A DNA stretch of 64,000 nt from Theodoxus fluviatilis (GCA_034096865.1 JAWQFJ010009423.1:95610-159609), one strand, 5' to 3'. Shown: positions 49,201 through 60,889, counted from the stretch's first letter. Program-made: numbers and translations. Notes: generated by a model not told the origin, from the sequence alone.

Positions 49201-51795
49201 TGGATACACTGGATGGGGACACTGGATGGGGACACTGGATGGGGACACTGGATGGGGACACTGGATGGGGACACTGGATGGATACACTGGATGGGGACAC
49301 TGGATGGGGACACTGGATGGGGACACTGGATGGATACACTGGATGGGGACACTGGATGGGGACACTGGATGGATACACTGGATGGGGACACTGGATGGGG
49401 ACACTGGATGGGGACACTGGATGGGGACACTGGATGGGGACACTGGATGGGGACACTGGATGGATACACTGGATGGGGACACTGGATGGGGACACTGGAT
49501 GGATACACTGGATGGGGACACTGGATGGATACACTGGATGGATACACTGGATGGGGACACTGGATGGGGACACTGGATGGATACACTGGATGGGGACACT
49601 GGATGGGGACACTGGATGGATACACTGGATGGATACACTGGATGGGGACACTGGATGGATACACTGGATGGATACACTGGATGGGGACACTGGATGGGGA
49701 CACTGGATGGATACACTGGATGGGGACACTGGATGGATACACTGGATGGATACACTGGATGGGGACACTGGATGGATACACTGGATGGGGACACTGGATG
49801 GGGACACTGGATGGGGACACTGGATGGGGACACTGGATGGGGACACTGTATGGGGACACTGGATGGGGACACTGGATGGATACACTGGATGGGGACACTG
49901 GATGGATACACTGGATGGATACACTGGATGGATACACTGGATGGGGACACTGGATGGGGACACTGGATGGGGACACTGGATGGGGACACTGGATGGGGAC
50001 ACTGGATGGGGACACTGGATGGATACACTGGATGGGGACACTGGATGGATACACTGGATGGGGACACTGGATGGGGACACTGGATGGATAGACTGGATGG
50101 GGACACTGTATGGGGACACTGGATGGGGACACTGGATGGGGACACTGGATGGGGACACTGGATGGATAGACTGGATGGGGACACTGTATGGGGACACTGG
50201 ATGGATACACTGGATGGATACACTGGATGGGGACACTGGATGGGGACACTGGATGGGGACACTGGATGGATACACTGGATGGGGACACTGGATGGGGACA
50301 CTGTATGGGGACACTGGATGGGGACACTGGATGGGGACACTGGATGGGGACACTGGATGGATACACTGGATGGGGACACTGGATGGATACACTGGATGGG
50401 GACACTGGATGGGGACACTGGATGGGGACACTGGATGGATACACTGGATGGGGACACTGGATGGGGACACTGTATGGGGACACTGGATGGGGACACTGGA
50501 TGGGGACACTGGATGGGGACACTGGATGGATACACTGGATGGATACACTGGATGGATACACTGGATGGGGACACTGGATGGGGACACTGGATGGGGACAC
50601 TGGATGGGGACACTGGATGGGGACACTGGATGGGGACACTGGATGGGGACACTGGATGGATACACTGGATGGGGACACTGGATGGGGACACTGGATGGGG
50701 ACACTGGATGGATACACTGGATGGGGACACTGGATGGGGACACTGTATGGGGACACTGGATGGGGACACTGGATGGGGACACTGGATGGGGACACTGGAT
50801 GGATACACTGGATGGATACACTGGATGGATACACTGGATGGGGACACTGGATGGATACACTGGATGGATACACTGGATGGGGACACTGGATGGATACACT
50901 GGATGGGGACACTGGATGGGGACACTGGATGGGGACACTGGATGGGGACACTGGATGGGGACACTGGATGGATACACTGGATGGGGACACTGGATGGATA
51001 CACTGGATGGGGACACTGGATGGGGACACTGGATGGGGACACTGGATGGATACACTGGATGGGGACACTGGATGGGGACACTGGATGGATACACTGGATG
51101 GGGACACTGGATGGGGACACTGGATGGGGACACTGGATGGATACACTGGATGGGGACACTGGATGGGGACACTGGATGGGGACACTGGATGGGGACACTG
51201 GATGGGGACACTGGATGGGGACACTGGATGGATACACTGGATGGGGACACTGGATGGGGACACTGGATGGATACACTGGATGGGGACACTGGATGGGGAC
51301 ACTGGATGGGGACACTGGATGGGGACACTGGATGGGGACACTGGATGGATACACTGGATGGGGACACTGGATGGGGACACTGGATGGGGACACTGGATGG
51401 GGACACTGGATGGGGACACTGGATGGGGACACTGGATGGGGACACTGGATGGGGACACTGGATGGGGACACTGGATGGATACACTGGATGGGGACACTGG
51501 ATGGGGACACTGGATGGGGACACTGGATGGGGACACTGGATGGGGACACTGTATGGGGACACTGGATGGGGACACTGGATGGATACACTGGATGGGGACA
51601 CTGGATGGATACACTGGATGGATACACTGGATGGATACACTGGATGGGGACACTGGATGGGGACACTGGATGGGGACACTGGATGGGGACACTGGATGGA
51701 TACACTGGATGGGGACACTGGATGGGGACACTGGATGGATAGACTGGATGGGGACACTGGATGGGGACACTGGATGGGGACACTGGATGGATAGA
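46210..51795. repeat. 5.6 kb array of a 13-bp minisatellite
   Basis: Roughly 430 head-to-tail copies of TGGATGGGGACAC and TGGATGGATACAC, which differ at two adjacent bases, with rare TGTATGG and ATAGAC variants. Thirteen is not a multiple of three and the unit makes no stop, so every frame on both strands is open; the ORFs of 600-1,940 codons are artefacts. A 17-bp unit near 48910 is the one length exception I noticed. Variant order repeats over kilobases, so it has higher-order structure. Confidence 0.97.
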
Positions 51796-52013
51796 TTGAA
51801 GAAGGATGGAAAAATCACAAGCAATTTCCTTGGAAGAGATGGAACTGAAACAGACAAGTTGTATTCCTGCCATCTGCTCACCCTTAACAGGATACAACAT
51901 ACAGTGGATGCAGATACCATGCCAGCGCTCCTTCAGTTGATGGTTAACAGGACAGTGATATTTAGGAAGTGTAAACAAGTACCTTGGACAATCATTAAAA
52001 TAAAAAAGATTAA

Positions 52014-54206
52014 CCCTCTTAGCCCCCAGATGTTAAAATTCGTTACACCCACCATGAGCCCAGATCTTTAAAACTTGGCAAGCCTTGGGTTGCTGTCCTT
52101 AACATCTGTTTCCACTTCTAGAAGGGTCTGGCAATGAGAAAGTTTATATTAGCTCCACAGAGGAATGACCACTGCAGATTGTGTTACATTTCCCGGCTTC
52201 CAAAAGCCTGGGAACGACCAGCAAGAAGTGTCATTTGCTCTTGTTTGCCTCACTCACTACACGAGTTGCAAAATGGCTTCGTTCAGTGGAGAGTAGTCTG
52301 AATTCCAGGCTTGGTACAAAGATATATTACACCAAATTATGTATGAAAAGGACAAATTGAAGGAAGAAATGGACAAAGAGTTGAATGTAGACATATCTGA
52401 GGGTCCAAAAGATTAAGGGCAGGTTTTAGTTTTTTAGTCAAAATCCTTGTTTATGCACCTAGGAAGTCCATCTTTTCATATATGATAGATACCTGCATGA
52501 AGTATGCAAAAACAGACTTTGTAATGACATTGCTACAGTCACATGACCAATATGGCGGATGGGTCTATAAATAGTATCACATTTGGTGTGTCTGTTTTCT
52601 ATGTCAATTTTGAAGATATTTGCTTCAAACTTGGTATTTGCCTTATTCAAACATAGCTTAATCTCACAAACTAAAATTATAAGTTTTGAACAATATGTTA
52701 GTAAATGAGTAATTTTGAAAAAACACTTCATCTTTGTCCGTGAAAACAAATGCTAAGGTATGAAAGAATCATCCATAACTCAAAAAGTACTCAATTAACC
52801 TCAATATGCTTAGTCTATGATGATTCCATACAACCTTGGAGAGTGTGTTCAAAAGTTCAAGATGATTGAACAAGATTTGGCTGAGAAAATGGGCACACAA
52901 GATCAGTAACAATTAAAAAAAGGACAAGCAGAGAAAATTGACTTTGAAGTCTTTATTCAGGAACTATGCAGACAGTGCACCTGACTTCTTTAAAAAAAGT
53001 TTAAAATATTTTGAGGCAAGATAGAGAAAAGATAATCGGAGATGTGAAAGTCAAGAGGGAGATCTTGATCTTGGTTAAAAAAAATCTCATTTTTGAAAAT
53101 TTTAGTGAAAACTTTGGTTCTTCTGCGTAGGAAAAACTAAAACCCGTCCTTAAAGGAGAGCAGTTAAAACAAGTCGGATCCGGAGGATGACATTCCACTA
53201 GCCAACCTCCAGACAAAATGGCGGACTGCCACCACCCAGCCCGTCAATGTTCAGCCATTCGACATGGATGTAGGACTATGACACAACCTTGCTATTAAGT
53301 ATCCGTTTTGGATTTCTTTTTCTTGTTTTTGCCCCAACTCGTCTTTGATTTGGCTGCTGCTGAGACCAACCAATACTATGCGTCGAAAGCAGCTGAAAGA
53401 GGCTATGAAGATACGGTGTGGGAGGAGACAACACCTGAGGAAATTGGAGCAGACATTGCTGTACTCATCATGATGTGAATCAACCAGAAACCTCATTATG
53501 TGGCGTTACTGGTCAACTGATCTATGCTTCAACAACCCATGGATCAGCACCATGATGACAAAAACCTGAATTTTCAAACTCAAACAATATTTCCACCTGT
53601 GAGACACCAGCCACACACCTGCGTGAGACAGCCCTACTATGACCCACTGATTATGCCTATCAAGAGTTGTAGATATTGGGGATATAGTGCACATGGACAT
53701 AGGCCTTATTGAAGTAGTGACTGCGACATACGCGAGATGAACAGGCCTTGCTACTTGATGGCTTTTTTTGTGTGAAAGAGACATTTTTGCTTGTGTCCAC
53801 CTGGATAATATTGTGACATTATACGACCAGTAAGATGTGTGTGACCGGTCTAGAACACTTGGTTCCGAAAGGTAAATACACTTACAGCAATTTGGCATGC
53901 TTTGTGAAACCCTCACACACTGTTATTTCTTCCTGTCTACTCCCTGCTTACTTACCACACCTTTTTTTACCTCAATGCGGTGACAATTTACCTGTGTATG
54001 ACCGGTTTTCCTTTGCGCCACGTGTAACTGAACATATGGAATGGGAGCAGAACAAGAGAGCAGTGCGTCTGCCGATTTTCACTAACATCCGGTGGCCTGC
54101 TGCTTTGCAACGGGGTTTCTTTGCAACTCACTGTGTACGCATACAACAAAAATTTCCTCTGAAATCTAGAGACCTATCTGAGTTTCCATGTCTGGGGCTA
54201 AGAGGG
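52014..54206. mobile_element. piggyBac-type element, 2.2 kb, apparently inactive
   Basis: TTAA at 52010-52013 and 54207-54210 flanks inverted ends starting CCCTCTTAGCCCC(C)AGA. TTAA target choice is diagnostic of piggyBac. The inside holds coding-like fragments (for example 53160-53270 and 53835-54230, plus strand) broken by stops, with no intact transposase. It could be a dead autonomous copy or a non-autonomous derivative. Confidence 0.75.
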
Positions 54207-54260
54207 TTAAATCACACTTTACTGCCATAACAGATTAGTGCACACATACACACACATGTC

Positions 54261-54261
54261 C

Positions 54262-54308
<47 letters not shown>

Positions 54309-54310
54309 CT
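54261..54310. repeat. (CT)n
   Basis: Short interrupted CT run between the piggyBac-type element and the SNRNP48 stop. Confidence 0.9.
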
Positions 54311-54374
54311 ATCTGCAGTATAAGCTGAGCCACGTTTCAGTCAAGGAGGTGAAGTTGGACAAACACCATTTTGG

Positions 54375-54585
54375 TCAGTCCTTGCATTCTGTTTTCACAG
54401 TCACCTCCCCACTGCTGACAGAAGCTGCCTGGGACATGCTGTCAGTCTCCACCCTGTGCTTGTGTTTGTGCTTGTGTTTGTGCTTGTGTTTATGTTTGTG
54501 TTTATGTTTACTCCTCCTTGAATGGTGTTCCTCCTCTTCTTCTCCTTCCCTTTGCCTCTTGGGTGGGCTGCTCTCCTCCTCAGGC
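54375..54585 (-). CDS. SNRNP48: SNRNP48 last exon, Lys/His repeat tail
   Basis: Acceptor CCTCCTTTCAG|G, then 211 nt to the TGA at 54375-54377. Codes [20 protein letters not shown], a (KH) run of about ten dipeptides written in a 12-bp AAACATAAACAC-like repeat, and ends VTVKTECKD. Basic, disordered and probably nuclear. A piggyBac-type element begins only 168 bp past the stop. Confidence 0.75.
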
Positions 54586-55406
54586 CTGAAAGGAGGTACA
54601 TCAAGTGCTTCAGTGCGGGAAAGGGCCACATCTAAACTTCATCCTTGCAAAAGAGTCTCAGGCATCCAACAGGCAGCTTTCATCTCACAGCTGTGCATGT
54701 TTTGTAAGTGGCTTACATTTGGTGTAGTGAACAGATCAGTTACCCTGGTTTAACGATCAGCAGCAGACACATTCAAAGACTATTTATTTAAGTGATTATT
54801 TCAAACCACAAAGTGGAACACTTTCAGTTGAGGATCTAATGAAGATAAAAAGACATATAAGCACAAAATATAATGCACAAGAATTATATGGTGGAATGAT
54901 TGAAGATTCAGATTTTATATTTATTTGTATGTGTATTATCTAAGAAAAGATGAATGGATGGATGGATGTTTGGATGGTGCACTCTAACAGCTCATAGCCT
55001 TTATAGGTAATGTAAGGCCATTTACGATTTTAAAAATCCAGTAGTTAGAGCAAGTCACGATGTCCCTAAGTATTCACCTCTTACGAGTTTCGTTGTGAGT
55101 CATGGTAGGTCAATCCTTGTCCCCAACCCACAGGGGAGTCCAAGAAAAGATACCTCTCTCTACTCACACGAATGCAAGTTTTCATCAATGTCAGACCAGG
55201 TGCCCAGTGTCAATATGTACATCTGTGCAATGGATACTGGTTGAAAACTGGCCATGTGTTCCATCTAGCTGTGGTCAGACAAGTATGAATTGTGACACCA
55301 TCCAATTTTGTTACATATAAGCTTCACACAGAAGGCAATCCTACCTGGATGTTGGCTCAGGAGGAAGGCTTCTGTGTTTGGACTGAGAGAGAGAGAGAGT
55401 GAGAGT

Positions 55407-55489
<83 letters not shown>

Positions 55490-56224
55490 GGTATTTAATG
55501 TAGTGACAGGAAAAAGGTGTAATAAGTTAAGAACAACAACAATGAATTTAACAATGAATGTTTTCTCCAATTATCAATTTTGCACTGCTCCACATGAAGA
55601 TACATACATATCCAAATAGAAGCATTAACCAGCAAACCCAAATCCCAACAGTAAAATGCACAGAAGTTTCCCTAAGTAAAAATTCCCTCATCAAGTCATG
55701 ATAACCAGCCTCAGTGTAGGATTTCTTTGTGATGTGGACGTTCTTGGCTCTGTAGGACTGGCGCCGCCGTTTCAGGTCTCTGATGGCAGCCAACTGCTCT
55801 GTGTAGGTCATGGGCTGCTTCTGCTGCTCCATGGCTGTCAAAGAACAGCAGACATTTGGACAGGGATGACCAGGAATCACTGGTTGTGTGTGGATAAGTG
55901 AGACATGCACAAGCAGCATCAGTCCATTTCTGGCCACATGTGTGTGCATGCATGCATGTTTGTTGGCAGGCACGTGTGTGCAAGTCTCCATGTGTGTGTG
56001 TGTGTGTGTGTGTATGTGTGTGAGTGTATGTGTGCAAGTGTGAGTGTGGGTGGGTGTGAGTGTGTGTTTGTACATATGTGTGTGTGTGTAGGTGCATGGT
56101 TTATGTATTCATATGCGTTTGTGTGTGTATACAAGTATATGTGTTTGTGTGTGTGTGTGTGTGTGCATGCATGCTTGTGTGCATCCATGCATACATGCAT
56201 GTGTGTGTGTTGTGTTGTGTTGTG

Positions 56225-56262
<38 letters not shown>

Positions 56263-56461
56263 ATGCATGCTTGTGTGCATCCATGCATACATGCATGTGT
56301 GTGTATGTGTGTGTGTTGTGTTGTGTTGTGTTGTGTTGTGTTGTGTGTGTGTTGTGTTGTGTGTGTGTTGTGTTGTGTTGTGTTGTGTTGTGTTGTGTGT
56401 GTGTTTGTGTGTGTGTTGTGTTGTGTGTGTGTTGTGTTGTGTTGTGTTTTGTGTGTGTGTG

Positions 56462-56525
<64 letters not shown>

Positions 56526-58610
56526 GGATTTCATTAATTATTACCAGGAGTGGAGAGAACTACAGTCAATTCAACGCCCTGCATCAGACACATCCTTTCC
56601 CATTTATTCATTTGAGGAACATTTAGAAAACTGCTTAGGCAGGTATACTTCTATCATTTCAAGTCCAAAAATATTTTTTTTACTAACCCTCAACTTAAAG
56701 ATGGAGGTGCTCAACTTACACAGCCCTTTCTTGACGATGGCTTCCCAGTCATGAGTAAGCATTTCATCCGACTGTATGGCGGACATCAAGCCCTTCGAGC
56801 ATGCTATGTCAGTGACATACTCGCACACTGCAAGACGCTCATCCTGTGTGAGTGAGACCACAGTGTCACTGTATGACACTGGCATCCGTCGTCTTCCCTT
56901 GTATACTGCAACAAATACACGGAGGCTGGACGTCAGGCATGCATTCAACTATGCTGGGAAGGAGTGGCAGCAAAGCTACATCTGACTCATCAAGTCAGGT
57001 AGAAAAAAGTTACTTGTTGTGTGATTTGAAAAGGAGACAGTGTCATGATTTTCTGAGTGGAGCCTCACACTGAAAATATACTGTGCTCAGTCCCTACTGA
57101 CAACAGACTCATAGAAGGTTTCACATAGCAAACTGGAGACATTTACAGAGAAAACCTGTGTAAATATTCTATATTAAGAACAATCATCGATTCATGACTT
57201 CCTTCTGTTTTGTTCTACCTTACATGGTTGGCTTATCCTTTAATAATCCACTACTATCCAGCTACAGAAAAATTAAGAGCATGTAAATGATAACTAAAAA
57301 GGAAAACAATTGTGACCCTCCATCACAAAATGAGTCACTCGTTGCATTTTGAACATTTTGATATCTGTATGTTTTCAAAAAGAGCACACAACTAGCTTTT
57401 CAATGGTGCAATAATCATGAAAATATGACTACCCTACACGATTTCACATGACTTTGAAGATCAACAAGCTAAAAATACGCTTTTTGAGAAAAACACGTTT
57501 TAAGTTTACAGACATTATTTCCCCCTTTTTCCTTAGCAACCCTTAATCTAGACTCATGAAATTTGCCACAGAAATGAAGCAGTGTATTTGGCTTTGGTTG
57601 GCAGCCTAGGATATTTCCCCGTCGATCTGTTGCAGTGGTGGCTACGAAACTTTTAGAAAATGCTTGATGTTGACGATCGGTTTGCAGACGTTTTCTTACA
57701 AATGATTTACCACCACACCCAAAAAACATCATAAAGCATACTCATACACGTTGATTTAAAACATGAAACTTACTCATACAATGAAGAAGGGACTACAGAA
57801 GCCAAAAAAACTAAAATCTCGAAGTCGACCACTACAATCCCCACCTCCTTTGTTTGCGCAAAATGACTCGACTGCGCAACTGACTCATTTAGTGATGGAG
57901 AGTCACAATTCAGGTGTGTTCAGAGTGAACACAGAGCACATACCACTTCCTGTCTTGACTGAGTGGTCCCATAATATTCTGTTCAGAGTCTCTTCATCTG
58001 AAAAAAAATTGCATAACAAAACTACTACACTGAAACAACAAATTCAGATGTAAATAGTTCATCAAAGAAACAATTTTTAAAACTATGTGTTGAAAGGATG
58101 CAAGTAAAGAAATAAAATCCTGCATCACTACAATTTCTACATTCACAAATGTCTGCACACACATGCATTTAAAAACATCTCTTCATTAATCAAATAAATG
58201 TCTTTCTTTAATGATTTATCTATTATTTACAAGTCCACTTCTGTTAGCTGGTATATTCAAACTACAACAGCTTTTTGATTATATAATCAAACAACACAAT
58301 TAAAATTTGTCTTCCATTCTTAAGTACACAGTTTCACCTAAATGATCTATGAAGTAATACCCATCTTATCACACACATCCCCCCCGCCCTCCCCCCTAAA
58401 AAAACTAAAACAAAACAAACAAACAAACAAATAAATGAATGAATGAATGAATGAATGAATGAATGAATGAATGAATGAATGAATGAATGCATGAATGAAT
58501 GAATGAATGAATGAATGAATGAATGAATGAATGAATACATTTTTTAAATTTTGCCTTTCTTCATTTGCCTTTTTCCTACAGATGCTCTAGAAGCTGCTTT
58601 ATTTGTTTAA

Positions 58611-58690
<80 letters not shown>

Positions 58691-59383
58691 AAAAAGTATT
58701 CCCTTGCAAACATTCTCATGAACATGAAATGGATTAAATGTTCTCACCAATTTTTATTGTTTTGTTATCTGATGGTGTTTCAGACATGTGATGCTGGAAA
58801 ACCTGAAAGAGTAAAATTGTTTTCACTGAAGCTGAAGGAAAATGTACATACAGGTATTACACAATGAGGGTGGAGGAAAAGTGAAGGTCATATATTTTCT
58901 TAATTATCATTACACACACTTTTATTTTATGATTTCTTTTTCTTTTTCAAAAGAACAAATAGTAACATAATATCAAAACCTTAAGGCCAAGAGGCCACAA
59001 CAGAAATCTGTATGAAGTAAGTTCATGCGCTTGCTGGTGCAATTTTACCCCAACGGCAATGATTCTATACTTAGCGGGTGAACAAGAAGCGGTTCTACTT
59101 ACCAGCTCATCCTGGGGACACCCTTTCTTGATGAGATCACACCGCTCAATGTGCCTGGCCAGTGAGTGCTTGTGGACAGAGTGGCCGCTGTCCACTACGC
59201 AGGCCACCTTCTCCTCCGTCTGCTGCACAGTCAGAATGGAACTACATGTACATCCAATCACTGCTTAACATCATTTTCCAAAGAAGTTTTATGCACTACT
59301 TCCATCCTCATACACAGTATTCATTCATTTCTTCTTCACTCCACAGTTTCTGTCATTAGGAATAAAGTGTCAAAAACCCTGCT

Positions 59384-59420
<37 letters not shown>

Positions 59421-59788
59421 ATGTGTGTGTGTGCATGTGTGTGTGTGTGTACAAAACACCAATTACCTCACTATATCTAGGATAAGCATCTGCAAATATC
59501 TTTGATTAAAAAATTAAAATCTAAATTAAGTCAATATGCCCTATTAAAAAAACTCACTCAACTTGGGAAACCTTTGGTAACAGTCACATTTTGTGTGTGC
59601 TTGTAAACAGAAATGACCTTACAATTCTAATGCAAAGCACAACAATATCAGTTATGCATATCATCCAACAATACCTCAAGGTGTTCTGCAGTCCATCCAA
59701 ACGACTCAAGTAGATGTGAGATCTCATGTTCCTTCTCCTCAATGACTCCATCAAGATGTTTCAAATATTTTGCCCGATCATCCTCCAT
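54375..59788 (-). CDS. SNRNP48: SNRNP48 (U11/U12 snRNP 48 kDa protein)
   Basis: U11-48K is a nuclear protein of the U11/U12 di-snRNP; its CHHC zinc finger helps recognise the 5' splice site of U12-type introns. Exons 59675-59788, 59103-59222, 58748-58802, 57944-57997, 56720-56905 and about 55706-55834 join in phase, followed by a candidate exon 55345-55382 and the last exon 54375-54585. The CHHC ligands C46, H52, H62 and C66 have the human spacing (6, 10, 4). [14 protein letters not shown] matches human DLTQADRLALYDFV, and [20 protein letters not shown] is identical to human as I recall it. The human segment around VINVHMEELSNHW, just after SYTE, was not found. The C-terminus is a Lys/His repeat, echoing the basic human tail. 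Confidence 0.9.
54952..55140. repeat. dispersed repeat with GGAT tail, copy 2
   Basis: GGATGGATGGAT, then GTAATGTAAGGCCATTTACG and CCCTAAGTATTCACCTCTTACG match 13500-13640 in the same order. Lies in an intron of SNRNP48. Confidence 0.65.
55345..55382 (-). CDS. SNRNP48: candidate SNRNP48 exon 7
   Basis: A 100-bp (CT)n run on this strand ends in a CAG acceptor, and a strong donor ACATCCAG|GTAGGA follows 38 nt later. It reads [12 protein letters not shown] and leaves phase 2, exactly what the last exon needs to continue [12 protein letters not shown]. Its entering phase 0 does not match the weak donor of exon 6, so a further exon may lie between. Confidence 0.45.
55386..55485. repeat. (GA)n, pyrimidine tract of an SNRNP48 exon on the minus strand
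   Basis: About 100 bp of GA. On the minus strand it reads CT and ends in CAG at the candidate exon acceptor (55384-55383). Confidence 0.95.
55706..55834 (-). CDS. SNRNP48: SNRNP48 exon 6: most conserved block
   Basis: Acceptor CTTTGACAG|CC. Codes [20 protein letters not shown], then [18 protein letters not shown] and SYTEA. The acceptor side is certain. The 3' end is not: the only GT near the end of similarity gives CTG|GTTATC, a poor donor, so the true boundary may differ by some bases or the frame may read on. Confidence 0.85.
55990..56524. repeat. (GT)n / TGTGT-TGTGT complex with a 90-bp duplication
   Basis: GT and TGTTG blocks. The segment GTGCATGCATGCTTGTGTGC...ATACATGCATGTGTG occurs twice (about 56163 and 56260). 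Intron of SNRNP48 between exons 5 and 6. Confidence 0.9.
56720..56905 (-). CDS. SNRNP48: SNRNP48 exon 5
   Basis: Acceptor GTTGCAG|TA and donor GGGCTGT|GTAAGT; 186 nt, phase 1 to 1. Codes [38 protein letters not shown] and [11 protein letters not shown], matching the human NHKRFVCDLTQADRLALYDF region. Confidence 0.9.
56906..57943. other. SNRNP48 intron 4
   Basis: Unique intronic DNA, no feature supported. Confidence 0.5.
57944..57997 (-). CDS. SNRNP48: SNRNP48 small exon 4
   Basis: Acceptor run of T then CAG|AT, donor GGAAGTG|GTATGT; 54 nt, phase 1 to 1, coding [18 protein letters not shown]. It aligns with human KDSQFQIIKQARTAVGK in spacing and helix pattern. Confidence 0.78.
58432..58535. 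repeat. (GAAT)n
   Basis: About 26 tetranucleotide units, one GCAT variant. Confidence 0.95.
58610..58692. repeat. (GAAA)n
   Basis: About 20 pure GAAA units, 55 bp from SNRNP48 exon 3. Confidence 0.95.
58748..58802 (-). CDS. SNRNP48: SNRNP48 small exon 3
   Basis: Acceptor TACTCTTTCAG|GTT and donor AAATTG|GTGAGA; 55 nt, phase 0 to 1, coding [18 protein letters not shown]. Found by phase and splice signals; it corresponds to human EFFYENVKIPSITL. Confidence 0.78.
59103..59222 (-). CDS. SNRNP48: SNRNP48 CHHC zinc-finger exon
   Basis: Acceptor CTGTGCAG|CAG and donor GAGCTG|GTAAGT; 120 nt, phase 0 to 0. Codes [20 protein letters not shown] then [20 protein letters not shown]. All four zinc ligands are present (C-x5-H-x9-H-x3-C). 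Confidence 0.93.
59383..59450. repeat. (GT)n
   Basis: GT run with two GCAT interruptions in SNRNP48 intron 1. Confidence 0.95.
59675..59788 (-). CDS. SNRNP48: SNRNP48 exon with first conserved Met
   Basis: Codes [20 protein letters not shown], then [14 protein letters not shown]; donor CTTGAG|GTATTG, phase 0. It matches the human N-terminal helix ending SLGWDLDSL. An acceptor (CTTCTTCAG|TCCC) lies upstream of the ATG and the frame is open to it, so translation could also begin in an earlier exon. Confidence 0.88.
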
Positions 59789-60058
59789 GTCAGACACTTT
59801 GGGACTGAAGAAGAAAAAATTGAAATAGTCTGCTATTTAAAATTTAAACCCATATTTCCTCAATCCTTGTGACAACCAAGAGGCAAACCATAGTTTGGAT
59901 TCAACAGACGATATGTGAAAAAGGCTAGTAAAAACACGTAAACTTTATCATTCTTCTTCTGAATATAACTGTGTAGATAAAGTACTGGAGGGGGAGGGGG
60001 GGGGGGGGGTCACTCTACTCTCCCTTCCCTGAAAACAATTTACACAATAGTGACATAC

Positions 60059-60130
60059 GGCCCTTCAACAGCTGGAACACCTGCCTCCTGGGCTCTCTGG
60101 GCCTGCTCCAGTAGCTCAGCCTGGGTGGTC
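60059..60130 (-). CDS. possible upstream in-frame exon of SNRNP48
   Basis: Acceptor CCTGCTTAG|GA and donor GGGGCC|GTATGT enclose 72 nt (phase 2 to 2), reading TTQAELLEQAQRAQEAGVPA and then VEGP, which would join in frame to PKVSD-MEDD of the next exon. It has no ATG of its own. It could be an N-terminal extension or a 5' UTR exon. Confidence 0.35.
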
Positions 60131-60609
60131 CTAAGCAGGCAAAGACGCTACCGGGAAGTGGGGAGGGGGGGAGTCCATTCTAGTCCACTACTGACTCGGG
60201 TTCACAGAATGGGGGAATCGGGACAGGTTGAGATTCTTCAGATCCAACCGTGTTATCGTGCCTTCAAGTCACTCTGGAATAATAGAAACAACACCGAAAG
60301 AGAAAGGATTGAGTGTCGCGAGATTTCTTGTCATTGTAGTCTATTTTAACTTATATTTATGCCATCGGTTATGTCACTGCCTTGTGCATTGCGAGTAAAC
60401 GATATGCGACATAAATGATAAATCATTAGTGTATATATATAATAATATAGTCCTCCCAACGACTTGAGTCTTCCTCATTTTTAAACTAGCATCAACGAAG
60501 GAATAGGACTGAAACTAAGGGATTGATAGTGTGTGGAGTGTCTTACAACAGGTTAAAACAGAGTCGATACTTCTTTATTTCAAATTCCATTAAAAGGATC
60601 ATTACTTAC

Positions 60610-60715
60610 TGTACTGGTGAGCAACCTGACTTCGTCAAACTTCACACCAGTTTCGTTGGTTTACTCTAACAGTATCCGCCAGGAAAGGCAACTGTCACAA
60701 GCTACGTGAGTTTAT
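60610..60715 (-). promoter_or_regulatory. possible 5' non-coding exon and promoter area of SNRNP48
   Basis: On the minus strand CCAGTACA|GTAAGT is a near-perfect donor at 60610/60609, preceded by about 100 nt of ordinary sequence without an ATG. This would suit a non-coding first exon about 820 bp upstream of the first conserved Met. Confidence 0.3.
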
Positions 60716-60741
60716 TTGTAGAGTTATTCCCCTTTTACACC

Positions 60742-60742
<1 letters not shown>

Positions 60743-60809
<67 letters not shown>

Positions 60810-60828
60810 TGTGTGCATGACGTCTTTG

Positions 60829-60889
<61 letters not shown>
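60743..60889. repeat. two (GT)n runs
   Basis: Two GT runs of about 65 and 55 bp separated by GAGTGTGTGCATGACGTCTTTGAT. Confidence 0.95.

Noticed and set aside
46106..51978. Giant ORFs of 600-1,944 codons on both strands
   Set aside because: They are readings of the 13-bp tandem array in all frames, with no start context, introns or domain; pure artefacts.
56604..59788. U12-type introns within the minor-spliceosome gene SNRNP48 or its neighbours
   Set aside because: The donors I resolved in the three genes are ordinary GT types; none reads ATATCCTT or GTATCCTT.
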